In this document: positions 21,332 through 32,800 of the stretch, one piece after another
How positions within the stretch are numbered: position 1 is the first letter of the stretch
Layout of the letters: each line of letters opens with the position of its first letter
Assembly: GCA_002717655.1 (NCBI GenBank)
Contig: PBAY01000008.1
Span: 1-63,011, forward strand
DNA length: 63,011 nucleotides
Direction of reading: 5' to 3'
Source of the DNA: Phycisphaerae bacterium
GTDB lineage: Bacteria > Planctomycetota > Phycisphaerae > Phycisphaerales > SM1A02
The notes under the pieces: generated by a model
Database searches by the model: none
Told to the model about the DNA's origin: nothing
Seen by the model: the letters and a program-made list of their open reading frames with translations, nothing else
Made by a program: the position numbers and the translations under genes

Positions 21332-22822
21332 GTGAGCGCAGGTGCTGTTGCTGTTGAACTGGGATCTGCAAGGCTTCGTGCCATTGCAGCTGTTCCCGCC
21401 CGGCATGGCATTCAGGTTGTGCGGACGCTGGTAAGCAATGTTCCTGCTGATCTGGATCGAAGCAATGATCAGGCAGTGGGCAGTTGGATCGGTGAATCAC
21501 TTCGAGAAGCTGGATTTCGTCGAGACAAGTGCATGGTCGCCTTGCCCCGTGAAGACGCAGTACTGAAACGTCTGACCCATCCAACATCCGATCGCCATGA
21601 ACTGCCCGACATGACTCGACTGGCCATGGAGCGGGATCTTCCTTTTTCCGCTGAAGATGCGATCATTGATTTCGTCATACTCGACTCGAGTGAAAGTTCC
21701 ACAACGGTTCTGGCAGCGGCACTGCCAGGTGAAACGCTGGCACGTACACATCGAATCATGGGCGCTGCTGGTCTTTCTGTTCAGGGTGTTTCGCTTCGTG
21801 CCTGTGGTGCAGCCGCCATTGCTGATTCGATTGGAGATCCTGATTCCGATGTGATCGCAATCGATCTGATTCCCGGAGATGGGATTGAATTCACTTTCAG
21901 TCGCAACGGTACCGCTCGATTCAGTCGAGCTGCTCGTATTGGCGAATCAGATGAAGATGAAATGGTCTCTGCCGCCATTCGTGAAGCACAACGGACCTGG
22001 TTGAGCCGCCAGATGGATGATGATCAGGCTGGGATACATGCAGGTGTGGTTCTTGGTCCCGATGGTGTCGTGGATCGGGTTGCAGCCAAGGTTGGAAGCC
22101 TGCTCAAGACGCCGATGGAATTGATTGACAGTCATCCTCGAATTGATGCGGGCAAGCATCGTCTTGATCGACATTGGTCGTTGGCGGGTCTCCTGCTGGC
22201 ACAGCAGACCTCCTCAGACATGATCGATTTTGCCTCACCTCGGCAGGCCCCCGATCCACTGGCTGGCCGTCGCAAGGCCGCCGGATATGCAGTGGCTGGT
22301 CTGCTGCTTGTGATTTTTGCCATCTGGACCTTTGGAGGCATGTCGATCAATGCACTTCAAGGCAAGGCGTACTCCTTGGAGGCTCATCAGGGCCGTCTGA
22401 GGCCTGAATTTCTTCGATATACGCGGGACAACTACCGGCTTGGCCATCTGGATCTCTGGTCCTCGGCGGAAGTCGACTGGCTGGCTCATCTTGGGCATCT
22501 CGATTCACTGAGGCCTGCAGCTGCGGATCTGGTACTGGATGAAGTTTCCGGATCCCTTCAGTTTGATGGTGTCATTCGTGACCGCAGCAAGGAGTGGCTG
22601 GCGGAATGGGGGCTTGGCTTGACGCTCAATGGAGAATGTCGAGATCGCGCAACAGCGGATGCCTTTCGTGAGAGGCTGGTTGACAATGCGTCGTACACCA
22701 CATCTTCTGCAGGCAATGACACTGGAGGTGGCAATCGGTTACCACACGGCTTCACCTATCGCCTGATCTCCGACATCGATAATCCAATTGATGCGGAAGC
22801 GCAGACGGGGGGAGATCCCTGA
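21332..22822 (+). CDS. gspL: GspL/PilM-PilN-like cytoplasmic-membrane assembly protein
   Basis: Inner-membrane assembly platform component. The first 300 residues have a PilM/GspL actin-like fold (start VAVELGSARLRAIAAV, a KCMVALPREDAVLKRL strand, then MTRLAMERDLPFSAEDAIIDF, a typical PilM segment). One transmembrane helix lies at about residues 315-336 (YAVAGLLLVIFAIWTF). A periplasmic PilN-like ferredoxin-fold region of about 150 residues follows. It thus combines parts that are separate PilM and PilN in type IV pili, as GspL does. GTG start with AAAGGAG upstream. Its stop overlaps the next ATG. Confidence 0.8.
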   Translation: MSAGAVAVELGSARLRAIAAVPARHGIQVVRTLVSNVPADLDRSNDQAVGSWIGESLREAGFRRDKCMVALPREDAVLKRLTHPTSDRHELPDMTRLAMERDLPFSAEDAIIDFVILDSSESSTTVLAAALPGETLARTHRIMGAAGLSVQGVSLRACGAAAIADSIGDPDSDVIAIDLIPGDGIEFTFSRNGTARFSRAARIGESDEDEMVSAAIREAQRTWLSRQMDDDQAGIHAGVVLGPDGVVDRVAAKVGSLLKTPMELIDSHPRIDAGKHRLDRHWSLAGLLLAQQTSSDMIDFASPRQAPDPLAGRRKAAGYAVAGLLLVIFAIWTFGGMSINALQGKAYSLEAHQGRLRPEFLRYTRDNYRLGHLDLWSSAEVDWLAHLGHLDSLRPAAADLVLDEVSGSLQFDGVIRDRSKEWLAEWGLGLTLNGECRDRATADAFRERLVDNASYTTSSAGNDTGGGNRLPHGFTYRLISDIDNPIDAEAQTGGDP

Positions 22823-23775
22823 TGTCATCTTCCAGGAATCGAATCATCCTGATCGCATTTGGGGGAATCGTCACGCTGTGGTTGTTGTGGACGATCCTGG
22901 GAGCATTGTGGTTGAACCCGGTTGCGGAACTTGAATCTCGTATTCAGAAGTTGATGTCTCAGGTGGAGAGCTACTCCGTTTCAGATGAACGCCTGTCCGA
23001 GGTCGAGGAAAAGACGAATGCCTACATTGATCGGACACTTGGCGGCTCTTTGGAAGAAGTTGATCATCAACTCCGAAGCAGACTGAATCGTCTTGGCGAA
23101 TCTGTCGGACTCAAGGACTTGTCCGTCGGAACCGGAAGAAGTGTGGCGTTGATGTCGCCAGGCAAAAGTGATTTCAAGGGTGCATCTCGTCGTGAACTTC
23201 GCGAGGAGATCGACTTTGTTGAAGTTGAAGGACGTCTCTCGGGAGTCACGGACTGGCCAGGTGTCCTCGAATTGCTTGACCGATTGGACAGCGCAAGTTG
23301 GCTCAACAAGATCGAGAGTGTTCGATTGCGGGAGGCTGGCCGTCAACTTCAGGTGAGCATCCAGTTGCGGACGCTCTATGTTCCCGGAAGATCGCCATCC
23401 GTCGAACCGGTGGATCAGTGGTCCGAGGAACGCATGGCGCCGATGGCAGCACTTGCTGGGCGCAATCCATTCCTGTTGCCGCAACCACCGCCGAAACCAA
23501 GACCGCCGCAGCCAAAGCCGACTCCAAAACCAACGCCCAAACCAACTCCTCCGGACTGGCAGATCACCGGTGTCATGGGTATCGGCGGCAGTCCAGAGGT
23601 CTGGATTCGCAACCTTCGTTCAGGCAAGGTGAGGCGTTTGGCGGTGGGAGATCGGATCGCTGATCTGGTTCTGGAAGCGATTGAGGGGGACAAAGCCCAC
23701 TTTAAGGACGGAGAATCGCTGGTTTCGGTCCAGGTTGGCCAGTTGTTGAAGGACAGGACCCCCGTTCACAAGTAG
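22822..23775 (+). CDS. Fusion of GspM/PilO-like and GspC/PilP-like (HR) domains
   Basis: A 317-aa bitopic protein. It has a short cytoplasmic end, a transmembrane helix at about residues 8-31, a coiled-coil (about 34-95), and a PilO/GspM-type ferredoxin-like domain (about 110-195, with VEVEGRLSGVTDWPGVLELLDRLDSA matching the PilO pattern). A Pro/Lys/Thr linker near residues 219-242 (KPTPKPTPKPTPP) follows, and then a C-terminal domain of about 75 residues. That last domain (WQITGVMGIGGSPEVWIRN...VRRLAVGDRIADLVLEAI) fits the homology region of GspC or PilP, which contacts the N0 domain of the secretin. Joining the two would physically link platform and secretin in one chain. It sits directly before the secretin gene. 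Confidence 0.72.
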   Translation: MSSSRNRIILIAFGGIVTLWLLWTILGALWLNPVAELESRIQKLMSQVESYSVSDERLSEVEEKTNAYIDRTLGGSLEEVDHQLRSRLNRLGESVGLKDLSVGTGRSVALMSPGKSDFKGASRRELREEIDFVEVEGRLSGVTDWPGVLELLDRLDSASWLNKIESVRLREAGRQLQVSIQLRTLYVPGRSPSVEPVDQWSEERMAPMAALAGRNPFLLPQPPPKPRPPQPKPTPKPTPKPTPPDWQITGVMGIGGSPEVWIRNLRSGKVRRLAVGDRIADLVLEAIEGDKAHFKDGESLVSVQVGQLLKDRTPVHK

Positions 23776-23825
23776 ACTGCTCGGTAGGTCAGGAGGACCG
23801 GTTAGGCCTACACGGAGGGCGTGTC

Positions 23826-26800
23826 ATGGGCATTGTTTGTGGTTGTTCGTCAGTGAGAGGTTTCGTCATCGTTGCGAGTCTGCTCCTGGCAGGGTTTGCA
23901 ACCGTATCTGGACAGGAACCAGTCGCTTCAACATCGGAGCCTCGGGAGGAGACTGCATCACTGCAGTTCAACTTCAAGGGTGCGCCGTTCGATCAGGTTC
24001 TCGATTACTTCTCACGCGCCACCGGCAAGCCGGTCATCCGGGAAGCAGCCGTTCCTGATGGCACGTTGGATTTCCTTTCGCCTGAAACCTACGACCTGGA
24101 TGGTGGACTTCGTGTCCTCAACATCATTCTTCAATCCAGAGGCGTCATGCTTCGGATCGAAGATGACATGCTCTATCTCCAGTCGCTGACCGAGATGCAA
24201 CGCGAGAACGTGCCGACGTTCATCGGAGAATTGCCGGCGGACATCACGAATGAAAAAATCGTGACGATGGTTCGGCCACTGGAGTCGGCCGTCGCGCAGA
24301 CGCTTGCTGATCGATTGAAGGAGCTCGTAGCAAGCTACGGTTCCATCACGGCGATGCCCGGACAAAACTCGATCGTCATCACCGAGACCGCCTCACAGGT
24401 ACGTCGTCTGCTGAAGATCATTGCGGAACTTGATCAACAGGCGCCAGATTCACTGATCGAAATCATTCGTATTCGGAATGCGACGGCCAGTGATCTGCTT
24501 GAGCCGCTTAAGGCATTGTTGAAGACCAAGACCATCAAGTACATGTTCGACAAGAAAGGGAACATGAAGCAGGTGGAAGAAGACTCCTTGTCGGGTCTCA
24601 ACATCACAGCTGACAATCGCTCGAACAGCATCATCGGCAAAGGACCTCGAACCGGTCTGGACAAGTTGAAGGAGATCGTTGCTGTTCTGGATGTTTCCGG
24701 TGGCAACAGTCGAAGCGTTCGAACGCTGACTCTTGCAACACTTTCTCCGCAGGTGGCGCGTGATCAGATCAACAATCTGTTCAAGACGCTGCCCCCGGAA
24801 CGACGTCCGGCCGTGATGGTCCGGGCGGGCGAGCCCGCCATCACCGTGGTGGCCGAGCGGGCAGTTGTCGATGAGGCGGTGGCGCTGATCAATGAACTGG
24901 ATGGGGGCTCGACGGTGACCACCTCCGGCGGACTGGTTCTCGAAGCGGTCTCCCTGCTTCAGGGGCATCCTGATGCGGTCATCGAGGCACTTCAGGAGCT
25001 GCTGAATCAGCGTCAGAAGTCCCTGGTGCGTCTTGTGGCCGGCCCAGATAACCGAAGTCTGCTTATTTCCGGGCCTGAGGCGGATGTGGCAGCGGTCGCA
25101 TCCATCATTCCGGTCCTTGACCGAGCCGATGGCATCGAGCAGGAAATCCGGATGATCCGTATCGAAGGGCCTGCTTCATTGAATACCGCAGCAGTTCTCG
25201 CTGCTACGACGTCTCTTCATGTCCAGCGGCTCCGTGAGGACAGTCGCCTCCAGGTAACCCCCGACTCCGTCGATCCCCGACTCATCACGCTGGTGGGCCC
25301 GCGTCGTGAGGTCGAATCCTGGATCGAGCTGGTCAAGCTGGTTTCAGACAACCAGCCAAGTCAGCGAGAGACTCGGACGTACACCACTAACAAGGTAAGA
25401 CCATCGGAACTGGTCGAGCCGCTGCGTTCCATGACGGCCCAGTTGATGGGTGAGCCTGATGGCCCTCAGGTCGAGCCCCCCAGTATTCAGGCCATTGATG
25501 CGCTGGACACGTTGATCATTTCAGCGGCCCCAGACCAGTACGCCGTCATTGACCAGTTGCTTTCCACGCTTGATCAGCAGGATCCAAGTGATTTCCGTAT
25601 TCAGGTAATCGATGTTTCCGAGATCAAGGATCTTGCAGAAGTCATGGCTCGTGCTCGAGCGGTCTGGGAGCAGCTTCGTGGTGACGATGACCTTGCCATG
25701 CCTGACATCGAAGTGGATGCAGACGCAGGCCGGCTTCTGGTCAGTGGTCCGCAGCAGGCTGTCTCTCGTTACGAGCAGGCGATCGCGACCTTCCGCAGGC
25801 TGGAGGCTCCAGGGCCTGATTTGACCATGATCCCGTTGAAGCATGCCGCGGCTGCGGAAGTTGCGTCGTATCTGGATCAATTTGTCTCCGAGGAGCAGGG
25901 CCTGCTTCGTGCTGGCAGCCAGAAGGCGCCGACGATCGAGGTGATTGAACGAACCAATACTCTTGTCATCGGAGGCAATCGTGAGCAGCAGCAGCTGATC
26001 AACACGATGGTGAAGTCGCTTGATGTTGATTCTGCAGGTGAGCGGGCGCCGCTGCGAATTCTTCAGCTTCAGGTGGCGGACGCCGCCGGCCTGGCCAGAA
26101 CCTTGAATCAGCAGTACGAGGCTCGAAGCGTTCAGGATCGTGCGGCTTATCCCGTACGCATTACGGCCGATCCAAACACCAATTCACTGTTTGTTTCCGC
26201 GCATCCTACGCTCGTCGATGAGATCGACAGCATTGTCGCCAATCTCAATACGGTTGATCGAGTGGATCGTGATGGTCGGGAAATCCGCATCTTCCCCCTT
26301 CGTGTCGCTCGCGCTGAAGAGCTGGCTCGAACCATCGATGAGATGTTCCCTGATCCGCCAATGCCACTTGATCGCAGAGGGAAGCCTGTTCCATCGCTGC
26401 AGGAGCCTCGTGAAGTCGTGGTTCGTGCTGATGTCCAGACCAATTCATTGATCGTCGAGGCACCTGTTGCACGCATGGCCAGCTTCAAGGAACTGGTCGA
26501 GCAGCTTGATCGACAGAAGGTGCTGGAGGAACGTGAAGTACGTACGTATCAGCCATTGCATGCTGATCTGAATTCAATTTCGACCACCTTGAAGCAGTTG
26601 GCCAGCAGTGGCTCGCTTCATCAGGATTCCAGTGATCGTCGCGGCACCATCACCGTCGCGACCGAGCCGGTTTCCGGAACGCTCATCATTTCAGGGCCTG
26701 CAGCGATCTTCACCAAGGTCGAACAGGTGCTCGAAGAACTTGATGTCAAGCGGGCCACGCCTGCCACGACACTTCGCTTCTTCGCGCTCAGGCATGCTGA

Positions 26801-29800
26801 TGCCGATCGTCTTGCGGACACGCTGCGCAATGTTCTGCTCGTGCGGATGAAGGAAGAGATCCCCGGAGGTGATTCCGAAGTCGAATCACTCCTCAACGTC
26901 TCTTCTGATGAGAAGACCAATACGCTGATCGTTTCAGCTCCTGTTGCGTTGATGCCGGTTGCAGAGAGCCTGATTGAGCAGCTCGATACGCCAGCAGCGG
27001 CGCGATCGCGACATGCGGTACGGATCAGGCCGCTGGACTTTGCCGATGCCTCGACGATCACCAGTTCGCTGGCGGCAGCCTTGCCGGAACTGACCAGTAC
27101 GACGACCGGCGAGCCGGTTGATGCAAGATTGATTTCAAGCCGCGGTGCCAATGCCTTGATCATGGTCGGCCTGCCGGAGGATCTCGAGCAGGTAGAAGAA
27201 CTGGTTGCCACACTTGATGCCAGACCTTCAATGGATGCCATCAATGCCAAGACCTATGTCCTTGAGCATGCCTCGGCAGACCGTCTGGCGCCACTGGTCG
27301 AGCGTCTTCTTGCTGATCAGCAGGCGAGTGATCCTCGTCTGATCATGGAGCGGATTCGCCGCAGTCGAGGTCAGGTTGATCTCACGCCTCCTATTCGAGT
27401 GGAAGCTGATGAGCGAACCAACAGCCTGATTGTTTCCGGGCCAACCGTCACCGTGGCACTGGCCGAGACACTGATTCAGCAGTTGGATGTCCCCGATGAG
27501 CGGGCGACCCATACGTGGAAGACCTATACCCCGATCACGACGGATTCAGTCACCCTTACGGCAGCCGTTCGACAGATCCTGAATGAAACTTCGCCATCCG
27601 GTGCCAGTGCAGATCTGTCCATGACGCCCGAGCCATTGAGTGGGGCGGTTGTGGTCACGGGCCCGGAAGATCAGGTTGATCGCGCCATCGAGATGCTCGC
27701 CTCCTGGGACAAGTCTGCTTCTCCGACGCCGAGAGTGGAACTGCGAATTCTTGATGTTGCCCATGGCGATGCCGCAACGACGGCCAGAGTACTCACGCCA
27801 CTTCTTCGAGACCGCTCCCGTTGGCCGCGAGATCTGCAGGCCATGGCTCGAAGCGGGCGATCCATGCCTGAGCCAAGCGTCACCGTTGATGCGTCTGCCA
27901 ATCGAATTCTGGTCAGTGCACCGGCGGCGATCGTTTCGCTTGCCGTTGATCTGTTGAAGGAGCTTGATCGTCCCGGCACGGCTTCTGGAACGGTTGATGT
28001 TCAGGTGCTGGCCTTGCGGCAGGCGGATGCTGCTGCAGTCGCCAAGACACTTCAGGAATCAATCAAGGCTCGCAGCAGGGTCCGGCCTGGCGAGGCAGGT
28101 CCTGCAGTGTCAGCACAGCCCTCCGGTAACGCCATCGTGGTAACTGGTACCCCGGATCAGATTGCAGAGCTTCGTAATCTTGTTTCGCAGCTGGACGAAG
28201 GCTTCGCTCCGGATCAGACTCAGGTTCGAACCGTCTATCTTGAATACGCCCGCGCGGAGCGGGTCGCCCCCATTGTCGAGCAGTTGCTTGTCAAGGAAGT
28301 CAGTCCAGAGCTGACCTGGTTCAATTCGCGTCGTGGCCTGCCCATGCCGGAGACGGAGGATGTCCGGGTGGTCGCTGACCCTCGACTGAATGCGGTGATC
28401 GTTGCGGCTACTCCAGCCATTCTTTCAGTCGCCGAGCAGATGGTCGCGCAGCTTGATGTTGATCCGAATCAGGTTCATGCCGCAGCCATGCGTCGTGTTG
28501 CCGTGATGCAGGTACGCAATGCGGATGCTCGTGAACTGGCTGCCAGCCTTGAAGCGTTGTTTGCTGAAAGTGGTACGGCCGACCCTCCCGCAGTAAGGGT
28601 TGATGCTTCAAGCAATACCTTGCTGGTCCGTGGGGATGAAACTCAGCTCGAGCGAATTCAAGAAGTGGTACGCGAAGTTGATGCAGCTACGCTCGGTACA
28701 AGCCGTCAGGTTCATCTGGTACCGATCGATCCTTCCCGGGGCAGTGCGGCTGACATGGCTGAATCGCTGCGTCGCATGCTTGATCGTGGTACGGGAAGCC
28801 GGGTCGAGGTCATCAAGCTGGAAGACCTGCTGAAGCAGTCTGCTGAGGAATCCGGCGAGGGTGATCAGAGCCGTGGTGGCGCATTGCCGTTGCCTGCGGC
28901 CATCGCTTCTTTGGGCTTTGGCCACTATTCCATGAATCGTTACCCACAGTTCATGCTCGATCAGCCTGAAGTTTCGCTCGCGGTGGATCCTGCAACGAAC
29001 AGTCTGGTGATCGTGGGATCTGACCGTGCGGTCAAGAATGCACGCGCGGTTCTGGAACAACTTGTTCAGCAGACGCCCGCTGCGCCTGGCACGGTACGTC
29101 GCATTGAACTCGGGTCCGCGGCGGATGCTGGCGCACTGGCTCAGATGTTGCGTCAGACGATGCAGCAGATGACACCTTCAGGCGGCGCTCGTGGTGATCT
29201 GATGCGGCGAACATCACTCGTCGTGGATCAGCGTGACAATGCGTTGGTATTCGTCTGCAATGATGCCGACTTCAGAACCATCACCCAGTTGATCGGGGCG
29301 TTCGGGCGGAGCTCCTCCGGAGATGCCACGGTCGTCAAGGCCTACCCGTTGAATTCAATACCCGCGGATCAGGCCGTGCGAAGCGTCAATGGACTGCTTC
29401 AACGTGATGCCCGAGGCCGAGGTCAGCAGGGCTCACGGATGCGTTCGCTGGCCTTGCGTCAGCTGGGCAACGAAGAAGCAGTTGAAGCCGTCTTCAGTCC
29501 TGATCAGATTTCAGTGATTGGTGATGGCGGGAACAATACGATCATCGTGATGGCACCAAGTGAAGCGATTGGCTTCATTGATCAATTCATTGAGCTGATC
29601 GACCAGTCTCCGGTGAGCCAGCTCGCATCATTGAAGTTGTTCAAGCTCAAGCATGCTCGCGCAGCCGATCTTGGTCGCACCCTCCGCAACATCTTCCAGG
29701 TGAGGCATCGCAATCTGCGTCGTGCAGGTGCCGGCCAGGGGCTTCTTGAGCCTGAATTCGGGTCCGATGCTCGCATGAACATGCTGTTGGTCACGGCCTC

Positions 29801-32800
29801 GGCACGGGATCTCAAGGAAGTCGACTCGCTTCTTGATCAGCTTGACCAGCCCATGACCGACACGACGCTTCCTCTGGAGTCAGTCGTTCTCAAGTCGGCA
29901 GTTCCTTCTCGTGCAGTCAAGTTGCTTGACGAAGCAGTGTTCAGCGTCAATCCGGCTCGCCGGCAATCAGCGATGGTTGTTGCTGATGATGCCTCCGGAA
30001 TCATTCTCGTTCGCGCAGATGAGGAATCCATGAGCGAGATCCGACAGGTACTCTCCGAGATCGATCGCGATCCAACGAATACCTTCGATGTTCGAACCAT
30101 CACTCTGGATCGAGCTGATCCGAATATGGTTTCCGAAGCCTTGAAGCAACTCTTTGATGATCGTGCCCGCATGGGGCGGGGTGGTCGCAAAGGTGATGGC
30201 GCTAGCCGAGTCACCATTGTCGCCAATCCTGCGACGCGTCTCCTGATGGTTTCAGCTTCTGATGAGGATTACGCTCAGGTCGAGAAGCTTGTCAAGCAGC
30301 TTGACAGCATCGAAGCGGCCGAGTCGATCAGCATCCGGGCGATTCCATTGAAGAATGCCAAGGCTGAGGAGATTTCCGAAACCGTCCAGGGCATGGTGAT
30401 CCAGCTGGAGTCCGGAGGTCCTACGCCCTGGTGGTTCGAGCAGCAGTCTCGCCGTCAGTTGCAGGGTCGCATGGCGATCTATCCAGATACTCGGCTCAAT
30501 GCACTGGTCGTTTCTGGCTCCGATGACTCCATTGAGATGGTCGAGCGTATCGTCAAGGTGATGGATGCAAATGTGGATCCTGATACCGAGCGAAAACTCA
30601 AGGTCTATCGAGTCGAGCATGTGCCCATCGAAATGCTTGAGGATGTGGTTCAGGAGATGTACGGCGGTGAGCGTCGCCGTTGGTGGCAGCCGGCCACCAA
30701 CAATGATGTCAGCATCACCACCGATCGACCGCGTCGCGCCCTGATCGTCGCGGCCTCGTCGCAGAAGCACAAGTCCATTGCGGCTTTGGTCGCCGAGCTT
30801 GATCAGGAGCTTGAAGGATCCATTGGCGAAGTCGTCGTCCTGCCGGTGAAGTATGCGGAAGCCTCCGATGTCGCTCAGATTCTGTCCCAGTTCATGCAGC
30901 AGCGATCCCGTACGACAGGACGTGAACTCAGTTCTGTCGTGATTCCAAGCCGCAGCTCCAACAGCATCATCCTTTCTGGTTCAGATGAAGATCTGCCGAT
31001 GCTTCGTGATCTCGTCAGCCAGGTCGACATCGACAATGCAGCTGGAGATCGTTCCATTGAGATCATTGCCATCCAGGAGGGTGAGGTCGATGTAATCGCA
31101 GGCATCCTTCGGGAGCAGTTCGGTCGTCGTGGGGCCAATCAGGTCATGATCACGACCGTTCCGCAGACCAGAAGTCTGGTTCTGAATGCCCCGGCTCGCG
31201 AGATGGAGAAGGTCAAGGGTCTGATTGTCCAACTGGACACGCGTGCACCTGAAGATGAAACCTTGATTCGCACCTTTGCGCTTGATTCGGCCAGAGCCCG
31301 GAATGTCGTTGGCATTCTCGCCGACACGCTTCAGCTTGATGCCACAGGCGAAGCCCGTGGTGTTGCGATTCGGCTCGAGCCGGATCAGCCTGCTGTTGAA
31401 GTGAATGCCCGCGTCGTGGCTGATGATCGATCCAACAGCGTGATTGTCACCGCGAACGAGGAATCGTTGCCAGTCATCGAGAAGCTGATCCGCCAGCTTG
31501 ATGAAGAGCCCGCGGCGAGTGAAGTCGAGTATCGAATCTTCGATCTCGAGCACGCCCTGGCTGAGGACGTCCGCTGGAATCTGTATGACATTCTTCCTGC
31601 CATCGGCGATCCGAGCCCTCGGTTCACGATCAATCGAATGGAAAATCAGCTGATCGTTTCGGCCACGCCGGATCAGTTCAAGCAGATCGAGATGATCATT
31701 CTTGAATTCGACAAGCCGTCTTCCGGCAATCGGAGTACCAAATTCATTCCGCTGGAATTCGCTGAAGCCGAGAAGGTCCAGGAAGCGCTGACCGTCTTCT
31801 ATGGTCCTTATGCCTTGGATGCCGATTCACCTGCAAAGTTGAACGTCCGGATCGTCGCTGACCCGGCGACCAACAGCCTCGTCATTTCGGCGGAGGAGAG
31901 TGAATGGGACTCACTCAATGCACTGATTGAAGAGCTGGATGCGGAAGAGTACGACTCCTCATTGCAGCTCAAGGTCATTCCATTGACCTATGCCGATGCC
32001 GTTTCGGTTGCCAGGGCGATCAATGAGGCATTCCAGCAGCAGGTACGTGGTGGAGGCAAGAAGTCCGAGGAGAATCGCGGTTCAGGCAATGCCCGCGATG
32101 GCGGTCGTTCTGAAATGGAAACACCCACCGTGCTGGTTCAGGCTGAAGACTGGGTGCGTGCATCCGCTGAGCCGGTCACCAACTCGGTCGTGGTCTCGGC
32201 CACGCTCAAGACGCTGCGAAAGATCGAGACGATCGTCGGTCAACTGGATATCGCTGATCATGCCGGCCTTCCGCCGGCTCGAGTCATTCCAGTTCGAACC
32301 GCCAATCCGGAGCAGCTGGCGAGTTCCGTTCGCACGCTCTACGCCACACCTGGTCGTGAAGGCCGGGTCAACCTCCGTATCGTTGGTGATGTCGAATCGT
32401 CGACGTTGATCGTCCGGGCGCCCGAGGAAGATTTCCTTCAGATCATGGCCCTTGCCAAGGCGATTGAAGAACATGGCGATGATGGCGGCATGGGGGTCCA
32501 TGTCATCCGCTTGAAGGATGCGCCCGCAGCAAGAATCGCTGATGCCATTCGTTCCACGTATCAGACCCGTGCCAAGTCATTGAAGGCCGCGTTCCAGATT
32601 GAGGTGGATTCCGCTACCAACAGTCTGGTCGTTGCCGCAAGCGCAGATCTGGTTCAGGAAATCAAGGACACGGTTTCCCAGCTCGACGGCATGGCACCAG
32701 CTTCCGGACTCGGTATCTTCATCATTGAACTGCAGCACGTCGATTCAGACGAAGCCATTCGAGTCATTCGAACCATTGGTCTCGACAAGCCTCAGCCAGA

